Shown here: positions 11,201 through 21,948 of the stretch, one piece after another | Layout of the letters: each line of letters begins with the position of its first letter | How positions within the stretch are numbered: position 1 is the stretch's first letter | NCBI GenBank assembly: GCA_907163375.1 | Contig: CAJQUW010012665.1 | Span: 1-64,000, forward strand | Direction: 5' to 3' | Length of the DNA: 64,000 bases | Origin: Prostheceraeus crozeri | Lineage: Eukaryota; Platyhelminthes; Polycladida; Euryleptidae | Translations under genes and position numbers: made by a program | The notes under the pieces: generated by a model | Seen by the model: the letters and a program-made list of their open reading frames with translations, nothing else | The model's database searches: none | Told to the model about the DNA's origin: nothing

Positions 11201-11235
11201 AAATATCGAACATCAAACAAATAAAGTTTGCATTA

Positions 11236-11586
11236 GGTGACATGCAACGCTCAATTACGCGTAATTACACATGACCCTCAACATCTGTAGCTACGCGGGA
11301 CATTGCTGCAACATCTGTCGGCAGTCCTGTTATATAGACTTTGTGTCTCATGTGTCTGCATGTATCAGAGGCTAGACAATGTGATAGGACCTCAATTTCA
11401 TGCTCAGGGAAGACAGAACATGCCTAGCGGTTCATCCGTGGCTCAAGCGGCAGCGCAGACAACCGTAGACGATGCGCAAACTATAAACGCTCGCCCGCGC
11501 GTATTCATAAACATTCCTCATGTTTAACAGCATCAGATCAAGTGATTTCTGACTCTTAGTGCAGCTCGTATGTACGCGGGTAGAAG
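11236..11586 (-). mobile_element. MITE family 1, copy B (inverted, one end missing)
   Basis: The reverse complement of copy A over about 350 bp, beginning with the terminal GGTGACATGC and stopping where copy A would continue for about 65 bp more. An open frame crosses it (11303-11527, plus) whose translation is also found in copies A and C. Confidence 0.8.
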
Positions 11587-13176
11587 TGTGACATAACTCA
11601 ATATCTAATTTCGATCTCACATTTACTCCTATGGTTTACATTATGGCAGTATCTCCAAGCTTTCGAAGGACGGATGGAGCATAAATATTTGGAAGCATTT
11701 TGTTCTACACGGATGGAATCATTGGTTTCAAAAAGCAATAATAGTATTATTTTGAAGAATTAAGAAACGCGATTATCAAAATTCTGAGAGCTGAGGTCGA
11801 AAAGTCACCAACAATTGACTCATATCGGCACGTGCATGGAGCATTTTTCAACCTCTGAGAATTGGTGTAGGCGGAAAAATAAGTGTCAGCACTAACCCCA
11901 TAAACAAAGGAATGGATTCTGCAAAAACTCTAACGGCGCGCTGAGCGGCAATTGGTGGGTCTAATTTTGGAAGCGTGAACATCAATGAATTCATGAGCGC
12001 ATTGTTTCGAAACGCACATGTTAAGAGTTATCGCACATTGGCCGCTTTTATCAAAGCTGGCGCTATGGTGGACCGCAAGTTGGAATTAAATTTCACCGGA
12101 AACTTATCGAATAGTAGCACGCTTAACGGCAACAAAGGATAAAAGTCGCCTCCATGCCATCGAATGAGTCTAGGATTGGTCAGGCCAAACTCACATGTAG
12201 ATTGGTCTTAGAACTTCGAAAACTGATATTGGTCATAGCCAATGTCGAACCACAGGAACTTCTAAAGCCTACGTGGCCAGTGAAATTTTGGGAAAGTGGG
12301 CCATCGAGCTGTAAGTGGACACCCAATGTAATGAGGAAAATGGACTTTATAACATGATTCTCGAGTCAAGAGAGGGACTTCGATTTGCACCTATCTGACT
12401 TGAACAAACTGACGTTTGTTTGATCTCTTCTTGTCTTTAAGAAGAGTCAAGTTCGTCTTGCCTGATCGAGCTCGCGGAAAGAAGACTTGCTGGAAGCTTC
12501 GTGGACGTTTTAAAGACAAGAGTGGTAACGTACACTTCTCTCTGTGGCTATTTAGAGAAGGTTCGATATTTTTCTCAGTAACTGTAATTTGTCGTTCGAA
12601 AGTATCTACATTATCTTTAGCAGCTTTTGCATCTATCTCTGTTTCATTCATTATAGTATCTAGTCTTAACAGTTGTTAATTGAATCACTCTGTGATATTT
12701 GCATTGTCATGATAAGTGTCATTTCGTGCTAATGTTTACCAGACTATTTGAATAATTGATATTGTCTCTGTGTCATTGAACTTGTTTTGACTTTGCGCGC
12801 AGCACCAACCAGCAGGAGACGGGGACAAACGGGATCTCGGGTTTGAGCCTGAGTTGCTTTAGCCGTTAAAAATCGAAAGGGACTTTATTACATTCAACTA
12901 CGTAGTTAACCGAGGGTTGTTGTCATAGTTAAGGCAATTTAATTCTGGCACTGTAGTCTCAGCTGATTATTTTCAATTCAAGTTAAATAATTTCGTTTAT
13001 CCTTCAACGAGTACTCAACTGTTTCTAAATAAAATTCGCATCAGCTGAAGTTTTAAAGCGTTGATCGTCTGTCCTTCTCTCTCTTGATCTTCTTCTCCCT
13101 TTGCCGCTCTTTTCACATAGATGCTAAAGTTAGCGATACCATCATTTAGCCGGCTACATAATTAGACGGAGCACTA
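11587..13176. other. Intergenic, unidentified decayed sequence
   Basis: The segment around 11640-12360 has codon-like runs on the plus strand but no domain I recognise and frequent stops. Two overlapping opposite open frames at 12391-12679 are probably chance. No gene is called. Confidence 0.35.
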
Positions 13177-13516
13177 GGTGACATGCCACGCGTAATTCAC
13201 ACGTAATTGCGGAGCCCCCCAAACATCTGTGTTTAAAGATATTATATTCTTCTACGCACGTACATACGAGCTGCACTAAGAGTCAGAAATCACTTGATCT
13301 GATGCTGTTAAAACATGGGGAATGTTTATGAATACGCGCGGTCGAGCGTTTATAGTTTGCGCGTCGTCTACGGTTGTCTGCGTTGCCGCTTGAACCACGG
13401 ATGAACCGCTAAGCATGTTCCGTCTTCCCTGAGCATGAAATTGAGGTCCTATCACATTGTCTAGCCTCTGATACATGCAGACACATGAGATGCAAAGTCT
13501 ATATAACAGGACTGCC
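13177..13516 (+). mobile_element. MITE family 1, copy C, cut by the 14.5-kb transposon
   Basis: Same orientation as copy A and about 90% similar by eye. Homology stops abruptly at ATAACAGGACTGCC (13516), three bases before the CCCGA terminus of the large element. The missing right end of the family reappears at 28009-28060, just beyond the other terminus of that element. Confidence 0.8.
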
Positions 13517-13518
13517 AA

Positions 13519-13740
13519 CCCGAAGTCAAAAAACTTTATAAACTTAGTAGTGGCATTGTAAAAACTTGGTAAATCGTAATAATACTACTAGGCATCTATC
13601 TAAGACGTGGTAAGACTACGAAGTACATTTTATCGTAGTAAAATTAGTAAGTACGTAATAAGTAGCTACTAAGTTTAGTCCGATAGGAAAATGGCGCAGT
13701 AAACTTGCTAGTCAGATGGCAAGTAACTTATAGCGTTTAA
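13519..13740. repeat. Left terminal and subterminal region of large transposon
   Basis: Contains the CCCGA end and several variants of ACTTAGTA, TACTAAG and GTAAGTAC over about 200 bp. Such clustered words are candidate transposase-binding sites by analogy with CACTA elements. Confidence 0.6.
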
Positions 13741-16240
13741 TTAAACAGGGTGTGGCATAAATAATGCATTAAAAAACTGGAATTACATCGTAGTCCTGCA
13801 ATTTCATATTAGAAACTGTGCGTTTCAAAACATTATTCAAGAATTTTCGTAGATATTCCAGATCGACGATGATACCAATGGAAGAGTGAAGATGGCATTT
13901 AAGCCTACGTCAGGAATTTTTCACATTCAAAGATATCGAATGATTAACGTTTCAACAATACTTGAAGCGATTGATCAGGAATTACACAAGAACAGCTTCC
14001 CTGAAAGTATCCCTTTATGGGACCCCAATTACTTTTTTGAGAAAATTTGATTGGTTAAATAAGAAAATCACATAGTTTTAAATTTCAACGATGCATGACA
14101 TGAGCAGGACAGCAGCAGTTTAATTCAGTTTTCGAAGCCGGAATAGCAAAAGTACAGGTATAATGGATGCAAACTCCATGAATATAAAAAGCTTATAGAT
14201 TTATATCAAAGTTAAATATTCCTGTGGCAACAGGAAATTCTTGTAATTTCTTGTAATAATTATTAGGTAGTGCAGGAATAGCTCATGGCAATATTTTAAA
14301 GGACGTTAATGAATGTTGAAATTAGCCTGTGATGACAATTTTGATCATATGATTAAGGATGATATATAAAACCAACTCACCAGACAAATAATTGACGCTT
14401 AGTGTTTTTGCTGAAATAAGTAACTGCAGTAATACGTTGAACACTTAGATTAGCAAAAACAGTTTTTCTCGATATTCCGTAATAATCCCGAGCATAAACG
14501 CCTCTACGTAAATTACATCTGTTTCAACTATTTCCCTCTGGACCATACAGAATCGAAAATTTAAAAAAATTTCTTTTACGATGAGATATTTATCATTATA
14601 TATAAACGAAAATGTAACGGAAAATAATATTTATACAAATTTTCTTTGCAAACCAATTGTACTACATTCCTAGAATGCATGCAATGACGAGCATACATTC
14701 TTTAAGCATATCACAGGATAAAAAAATTTATATATAAGAAATGTGTGGATTTACAGATATATTTCATTGCCGTAATCACAGACATCAGATAATCAACATT
14801 ATAGTCTTATAGACTTATTTTAGTATAATCTGATGTCTATGGCCGTAATATTTTGAGGAAGATTTCATTCCGTGCCGCATTTTCTGATAAAAGGTAAAAT
14901 AATGACAAAATGACATAAATGGAAAACATAAAAAATTGAGGTTATTTTCTATAATATCTCTATGCTTACACTTTGCATGTTGTTGTAATTTAGGTATTCA
15001 ACCATTATTATTATTTTCATGATAAATTACTTTACTCAGTGTTCGCATGGATAATAACGAGCAGGAAGTCAATCTTCATTAAAATCAAATAATATAATAT
15101 GAGTTATAATCGGTTCTCAATATATGGCTTCAAGCTTTAACATTTAGGGCAAAAAAGAAATGCGATATATATATTTAGTTATCTTCTAAATCTCTGAATG
15201 ATTACTTATCCTGCCTGCCGGGAGATCAGAGATTTAGAAGATAAGTAATTCTGTTGTCTCGATCAGGCAAGATTCCTATTATATCTGTATATCCGATGTA
15301 TATGCAGTGGTTTGATTATAACTCTCTCTTCTCTCCTCTCTGGTACAATGACGTCATCAAAATGTAGATCTATAAATATCTTTTAAGGTTGATATCAAAA
15401 ATGATCTTTAACAAGTTTTTAAAAGTAAATTTAGTAATCGAATATTTTATTCTTATCAACTTTAATAAAAATATTCTAAAATAAATGATTTGCAAAAAGA
15501 TATTAATGCGCGCTATTCATTGACCAATCAGTGAACGTAACGTAGCAACGTACGAGAGAGGAGCTTTGTGCACCTTATAATTTCGCCATATGCAGTACAC
15601 GCTTTTAATTAAGTGTGAACTTGTCGAGCCGAAGAGAATAAAATCTCAAAATGTTCAAGAACACATTCCATTGATGTGAGACTAATAAAGAGGTATTCTA
15701 TTTTAATATTATTCCTCAAATAGGGTTAAAATAATTTTCTCTTCAAGCTTGCATGTTTGTTAAAGTACGTAATATTTTGAATCTAATGTACCAGTTTCGA
15801 AATCACTAGTGACTCCTTGTTCAGAGCACTGCCACTATTTTTCTTTATCACCTTACCTTATTATGTATTGGTTTGTTACATATTGAAGTTTCACGGATCA
15901 AATAGGAATGTAGCTATAATACAAGTCAAAGTGGGAATTTAGCGTGATATTCAAGAAAATGTGTACCAACTACGTAGGCCTGTAATTTAGCGCTCATACA
16001 ATTGAAGGCGCGGTAGATGTCTCTATTGGTTTTCCATGTTTGTACTATTTACTTATGAGATCGTACGTACTTATGTAATATGAATTAAATATTTATCTAC
16101 AAGTCATGGGCCTAAGTTAGCCTTCATAGTGAATTAATTGACAGCCCAAATCCTGGTCGATCTGCAGTCACCAGTGTGGTACAGGACTAATGAATGTCAA
16201 TGTTAATGCTTATAATACGAGAGCTGCACATAAATGGAAT
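13741..16240. other. Left non-coding part of large transposon
   Basis: No gene recognised. Two hairpins stand out: a weak one near 14779-14842 (AGACATCAGAT arms) and a strong one at 15179-15244. The rest is AT-rich and featureless. Confidence 0.5.
15179..15244. repeat. Hairpin with perfect 19-bp stem
   Basis: TTATCTTCTAAATCTCTGA at 15179-15197 is exactly complementary to 15226-15244, with a 28-nt loop. It lies inside the large transposon. Confidence 0.75.
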
Positions 16241-16864
16241 GAGTATCGAGTTGTTTCTTTGTTAATTATGCAACATGTGACTGAGTCCAGTAATACTGAC
16301 GTATAGATATGAGTCACACAAACTTTGTTGAATGACGGTCCTTATGAGTCAACAGCATGAATAATAAGTATTGTTCAACGAGACAATGACTCAAGTCATC
16401 ATTTGGGGCGGAACACAAAGGACTATTGAAGCCTAACAATAGTGAATACATCCAATTCTAGTACAATTGTTGAAAGGAAGGTTGCGCTAGTTGTAAGACT
16501 TGGCAGTGCGCATACAACACAATAGATCGTGAAAAGACTCATTACGCGCGCCTACCCTATTTTATCTAAGGATTTGATCAATAGTATAATAAGTATCGGG
16601 TTGTTTCTTTGTTATGCGGTGTAGTACAGATCTGAGTCACACAAACTATCATGAATGACTTTGTTATGAGTCAACAACTTGAATAAGAAGTATTTTTCAA
16701 CAATACAACGACTCATATGTTGATCATTCGGGCGGAACACAAAGGACTAACAAGAAACATCTGAAGCCTAACAATAGTGACTGTATCCAATTCAACTACA
16801 ATTGTTGAAAGGAAGGCTGCGCAAGTTGTATGTTATGTAAGACCGGGCAGTGTGAATAATACAC
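16241..16864. repeat. Two diverged copies of a ~280-bp block carrying AP-1-like sites
   Basis: The copies span about 16241-16520 and 16591-16864. Both open with GTATCG.GTTGTTTCTTTGTTA and end before ACAC after a GGCAGTG word. Each carries matching AP-1-type heptamers: 16310, 16345 and 16387 in the first copy, 16633, 16667 and 16709 in the second; five are exact TGAGTCA or TGACTCA. The block lies upstream of the BEN gene, next to the 195-bp array. It could be a promoter-proximal or subterminal region; this is inference. Confidence 0.7.
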
Positions 16865-16901
16865 GAGTGACTATGGAAGGTCTATACAATATGACATGAT
16901 C

Positions 16902-18385
16902 GTAGTTGATATGAGTAAAAGCGTTAAAGGAGCTAATCAATAGTTACGATTTTAGGATTTCTGATTTTGTGATTTTCATGTCCATCGCGCAGATATTGGT
17001 CATTTTGTTGAAAAGTACATTCTGGAAATGACTCCATGCATTACAAGTACTCTATCTACCCTACATGTTTTGATGTGTACGACATGCTAGTATGATGTAG
17101 TTGATATGAGTAAAAGCGTTTAAGGAGCTAATCAATAGTTACGATTTTAGGATTTCTGATTTTGTGATTTTCATGTCCATCGCGCAGATATTGGTCATTT
17201 TGTTGAAAAGTACATTCTGGAAATGACTCCATGCATTACAAGTACTCTATCTACCCTACATGTTTTGATGTGTACGACATGCTAGTATGATGTAGTTGAT
17301 ATGAGTAAAAGCGTTAAAGGAGCTAATCAATAGTTACGATTTTAGGATTTCTGATTTTGTGATTTTCATGTCCATCGCGCAGATATTGGTCATTTTGTTG
17401 AAAAGTACATTCTGGAGATGACTCCATGCATTACAAGTACTCTATCTACCCTACATGTTTTGATGTGTACGACATGCTAGTATGATGTAGTTGATATGAG
17501 TAAAAGCGTTTAAGGAGCTAATCAATAGTTACGATTTTAGGATTTCTGATTTTGTGATTTTCATGTCCATCGCGCAGATATTGGTCATTTTGTTGAAAAG
17601 TACATTCTGGAAATGACTCCATGCATTACAAGTACTCTATCTACCCTACATGTTTTGATGTGTACGACATGCTAGTATGATGTAGTTGATATGAGTAAAA
17701 GCGTTTAAGGAGCTAATCAATAGTTACGATTTTAGGATTTCTGATTTTGTGATTTTCATGTCCATCGCGCAGATATTGGTCATTTTGTTGAAAAGTACAT
17801 TCTGGAAATGACTCCATGCATTACAAGTACTCTATCTACCCTACATGTTTTGATGTGTACGACATGCTAGTATGATGTAGTTGATATGAGTAAAAGCGTT
17901 AAAGGAGCTAATCAATAGTTACGATTTTAGGATTTCTGATTTTGTGATTTTCATGTCCATCGCGCAGATATTGGTCATTTTGTTGAAAAGTACATTCTGG
18001 AGATGACTCCATGCATTACAAGTACTCTATCTACCCTACATGTTTTGATGTGTACAACATGCTAGTATGATGTAGTTGATATGAGTAAAAGCGTTAAAGG
18101 AGCTAATCAATAGTTACGATTTTAGGATTTCTGATTTTGTGATTTTCATGTCCATCGCGCAGATATTGGTCATTTTGTTGAAAAGTACATTCTGGAAATG
18201 ACTCCATGCATTACAAGTACTCTATCTACCCTACATGTTTTGATGTGTACGACATGCTAGTATGATGTAGTTGATATGAGTAAAAGCGTTAAAGGAGCTA
18301 ATCAATAGTTACGATTTTAGGATTTCTGATTTTGTGATTTTCATGTCCATCGCGCAGATATTGGTCATTTTGTTGAAAAGTACAT
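16902..18385. repeat. 195-bp tandem array, about 7.6 copies
   Basis: Units start at GTAGTTGATATGAGTAAAAG at 16902, 17097, 17292, 17487, 17682, 17877, 18072 and 18267, exactly 195 bp apart. The last unit is cut at 18385, 46 bp before the BEN start codon. Copies differ at very few positions, for example GCGTTAAAGG versus GCGTTTAAGG and GGAAATG versus GGAGATG, which implies very recent amplification or gene conversion. No open frame crosses the units. Confidence 0.95.
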
Positions 18386-18431
18386 ATTAAGGCCATCAAT
18401 CAGATATTAATAAGCGCAATTATTTTAGGTA

Positions 18432-19364
18432 ATGGAATCTGAAAAGCGTATTCGCAAGGAGATCAATAAATTCGATACTCCCTCCGCTGTCGGGTACTTA
18501 TTATTTTACTTCAAGGAGGATGGTACATATGAACTTCTGACGACAAATAGCTTACTTCTGCCACAGGATTTTGATTATACTAAGGCAGAAGTAAAAGACC
18601 ATTTTGTGTTAAAACCCGATATAGATGCTCGCCTTCTCGCGAAATCGACGGATGAGGCTGATATCAAACGGTACCAAATACAACTAGAAAAAAGGTTGAA
18701 GAAAAAGTCAATTGAAGAAAAATCATTCAATGTTACACAGGAGTCCCTGAACTTTCTGGAGGTTCAGGAGTCAGCAGGAGGACAGTGTTCACGTGAAGAC
18801 GATCAAGATAACATAGAGATCTATGAAGAGATCTATGATTTAGGAGGTATTGATGAGGAGGAAGTGAAAGAGGATGATATAGGAAGTGTTGTTAACTCCA
18901 TCCCCAGTGTGGCTTCGAATCGGGCGATTATTGAGCAGTTGAAGGAGAACGGCAAATACTTGCGGTCTGCTCTGAAAATGCAAGAGAAAATTTACGGCCA
19001 AGTAAAGTTGTGTCGCAAATATTTAGCCGGGAATAAAATTGAAAGAACTGTACCATCTTCGCAACCAGCCGTCATGTTTAAAGGCGAAAATCTCACCAAC
19101 TTAGGGGATAACAACATGGACATGTCGATGTTCGGCGTGTCTCTTGCTCGCCGGCTGTTCACGGATAAGGAAATAACTTCGGCTATGTTGTTCCCCAAAA
19201 GGTCTACTGCCAGACCCTCTCTTTCACCCACACGCTCAAAACTTTTTAGAGAAGCAGTGGTTGCTCGATTTGGGGATGATGACATCAAGGAGGCAATCGT
19301 CGCTGTAAACTGTCTTGGAAATGACTTGAAACGCGGAAAGAGGAAGCGTCGTGAACCTATGTAG
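18432..19364 (+). CDS. BEN-domain protein of the large transposon
   Basis: A 310-residue protein. The amino part (about residues 18-90) has beta-rich sequence (YLLFYFKEDGTYELLTT) followed by a basic helix. An acidic stretch occupies about residues 110-150. The carboxy part, roughly residues 230-300, fits a BEN domain: LARRLFTDKEI, then LSPTRSKLFREAVVARF, with the usual Leu-rich helices. A basic tail (KRGKRKRRE) could be a nuclear signal. BEN domains bind DNA or chromatin proteins in animals and some viruses. The start lies just after an AG that could be a splice acceptor (ATTATTTTAG). It sits upstream of the transposase in the same orientation, so it may be an accessory DNA-binding factor. 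It could instead be a separate host or element gene. The frame is intact. Confidence 0.75.
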   Translation: MESEKRIRKEINKFDTPSAVGYLLFYFKEDGTYELLTTNSLLLPQDFDYTKAEVKDHFVLKPDIDARLLAKSTDEADIKRYQIQLEKRLKKKSIEEKSFNVTQESLNFLEVQESAGGQCSREDDQDNIEIYEEIYDLGGIDEEEVKEDDIGSVVNSIPSVASNRAIIEQLKENGKYLRSALKMQEKIYGQVKLCRKYLAGNKIERTVPSSQPAVMFKGENLTNLGDNNMDMSMFGVSLARRLFTDKEITSAMLFPKRSTARPSLSPTRSKLFREAVVARFGDDDIKEAIVAVNCLGNDLKRGKRKRREPM

Positions 19365-19906
19365 TCATTCTTTCTTGATAAAATGTACCTGTCTCTATGA
19401 ATGTGCCGATGTACTGGCCGATTTTCCGGTTCTATCGATAATCTGCACATTTTTGACGTACAGGCCGATAACTACGATTTACGTTGGGTTAAGAGCTATC
19501 ATCTATCGGCCGTGTTAAGTTGAAATACTAAGTTCTTATTTCTTAGTAATTTTGAAGTGCATTTGAAGTTAAATTGACTTTTAGAAACAAGTAATCAAAG
19601 TTGACTCTGATTTTGTTGCCGATAATCGGTGATCGGCAAAATTCTGTATATCGGCACATCTTCATACCTTTTGATGAAATTGATGTATTGCCCACATATA
19701 ACTAACCAAACAGTCAAAGAATTTTTTTAATAGATGAACTCACTGTTTTTATAAGATGATTTGAGGGATCACTTCGGTTCTTCAAAATTGTTCAAAAAAT
19801 GAGTACTGTCGTGTTGTCACTTATCTACGGTCTGTCAAATATCACACACGTGGTTTCTCAAACTGAACCTTAAAGAAACACTGGATGAACATAAATAATT
19901 TGACTA

Positions 19907-21568
19907 GGGTAAACTCGGGTAATTTGGACACTCGGCTAAAATGGACACTCCTTAAGTAACGGCTCCGATTTTGAAGTAACGAAACATTTTGATTTTATCA
20001 AAACTTATAGAAAAATGATTGCATAAAACTGCTAGTCACGTGACTATCAGAATTATCCAATATGCGGTCGTTGTGTAGGCTGCTGACGATGATGTCATGG
20101 AAACGACTCGTCGTAGAAATATCGTTTAACAAGAACGCTAACATTGCTTATTTGCCAGCGAATGATTCGAAGTCAAGATAAGGTACCACGGCGATCATTT
20201 TTATATCAAAAGTTAAACATTATCGTGTAGTAAGATAATATTTGATAATCAAATCCATATCGAATGCATTCTTAGAAACAGACATAATTTAGTTACTCGG
20301 GTAAAATGGACACAGGACTTAGGGTAAGATGGACAGTATATCAGGGTAAAATGGACACTTTCAGGATAAAATGGACACTAATATTTTAAGTGATATAGAA
20401 GCGTATTATTCACTTTTCGTTATTTCTTTTCCTTCATGTACAGGAAATCGTAAGTAAGACCGTTACAATAGAGTTTGGAGACCTGCTATGAAGGCTACAT
20501 ATTTAGTTAGATACATATAGCTTTTACTTGATGAGCAAAACTTCTCACCAGATTTTATCAATTTTCATACCTCCTTTTTTCATGTATGTTGATCATATTT
20601 GAATCACTTTTTGTAAATGCATGTATGCACTTTTGGTCCGTTATCTTCTCTAGCCAACATGATAATTGACTTAGTTATAGGCATAGGATATAGGCCTGAT
20701 CTAGCATAGGCCTACATTGTAGGTCCCTTCTAATAGTCTAGGCCTACCATCAGTGTATTCGATAAACTTATGATTTTTTACCAACAGATGAAAAAAAATA
20801 TCAAAAGTGGACAAACGATGCTATGCAAAGAGCCATCAATGAAGTAGAATGCAAATATTCTGAATGTGGAATATCAAACAAAAAAAGCATGTTAAAAATC
20901 TTAACAGTAGTCAAGTATGAACATTTACATCTGGATATATGTACAAGTGGTTTCCAGCTAATACAAGTCAACTATATGAATAACAATCATCGCTGGAATC
21001 GAAAAAATGCTAAGAAATGAAATGAATAATAATAATAATAAAATAAATAATTAATCAAGTATATAATTTCATTTCTTTTCGAAAATAACCTTCAAACATG
21101 TCTGAATTAGGATAAACCAGCAAACACATTTTTTACGTTTTAAGGGATTTTCAAACACTTTGAAGCACGCTTTAAACAAAACAAATCAATTTTATATTTT
21201 AGATAAAGCGTTTTTATACCAAGGAGCACCAGAAAATAAACTGCTTTATGTAATGATTTTAAATTCATCTTTTTCGTCCAAATAACTGTCACCCTAATGT
21301 GTATGCCTAAAATACGTGCGTATATGAAGAACCAGATGTTATATACTTAAATTGTATATGAATTTGTAGTCTACACTAGTCTATATTACATATTTTCATG
21401 TAAAACAATCGTCAAAATAATATACGCATACAAATTTGTATAAAACAAAAGTGTCCATTTTACCCTGATTAGTGTCCATTTTAGACTGACAGGGTGTGCA
21501 ATTTAGCCAAGTAGCTTTACATGCATTAGAAAGGAGATAGTCAGTGTCCAAATTACCCGAGTTTACCC
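19907..21568. mobile_element. pogo-like (Tc1/mariner group) element, non-autonomous
   Basis: A perfect 26-bp terminal inverted repeat begins GGGTAAACTCGGGTAATTTG, and a TA dinucleotide flanks each end (19905-19906 and 21569-21570). The word GGGTAAAATGGACAC and close variants occur about five times in the left subterminal part and two or three times, inverted, in the right. These look like iterated transposase-binding sites. Inside is a fragment resembling the psq-type helix-turn-helix of pogo transposases, but no catalytic domain. Perfect ends indicate a fairly recent insertion into the larger transposon. Confidence 0.85.
20787..21020 (+). pseudogene. pogo-type transposase fragment (psq-like helix-turn-helix)
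   Basis: Reading through 20787-20900 gives KYQKWTNDAMQRAINEV followed by a short Cys-containing stretch. The Trp-Thr start and first helix resemble the psq-type DNA-binding domain at the amino end of pogo and Tigger transposases. The frame ends at 21020 with basic residues and there is no DDE domain. Position inside matching terminal repeats supports the call. The family link is by motif only; the fragment is too short to act as a transposase. Confidence 0.5.
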
Positions 21569-21948
21569 TATATGATCACTTCCTCAAGTTGTCTTGATTC
21601 TTTTTATTTGCCTGATAGAAAGAAAAAGATATTTTTCTGCTACTACTTCTGTTTTCATTTCGTGTCCATGTAGTATATATGAAGCTTCGTTGTATGTGTG
21701 TGTGTCGTTTTAGTGGGATTGGAGTAAGATAATAAACTAAGCTATACAAATAATATTTTTGTTGAGAAATGATGAGGATGGTAGTGTTTTCCAATTTGCC
21801 TACATTGGCACAGTTAGAAAAGTTGACCCTCGAACTTTTCTAAATTTTGCATTTTCGCGACTACTTGGAGATGTGGGCCTATAATCTAAACTTTTGTAAT
21901 ATACTCATTGATGTGGTCAGCTTGCAAAAAAACACTTATTTTACAGAC

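Noticed and set aside
12391-12679. Two overlapping opposite open frames of about 86 codons
   Set aside because: No recognisable protein on either strand; most likely one sequence without stops by chance.
16902-18385. CRISPR-like array
   Set aside because: The units are contiguous 195-bp tandem copies without spacers, in a eukaryotic transposon.
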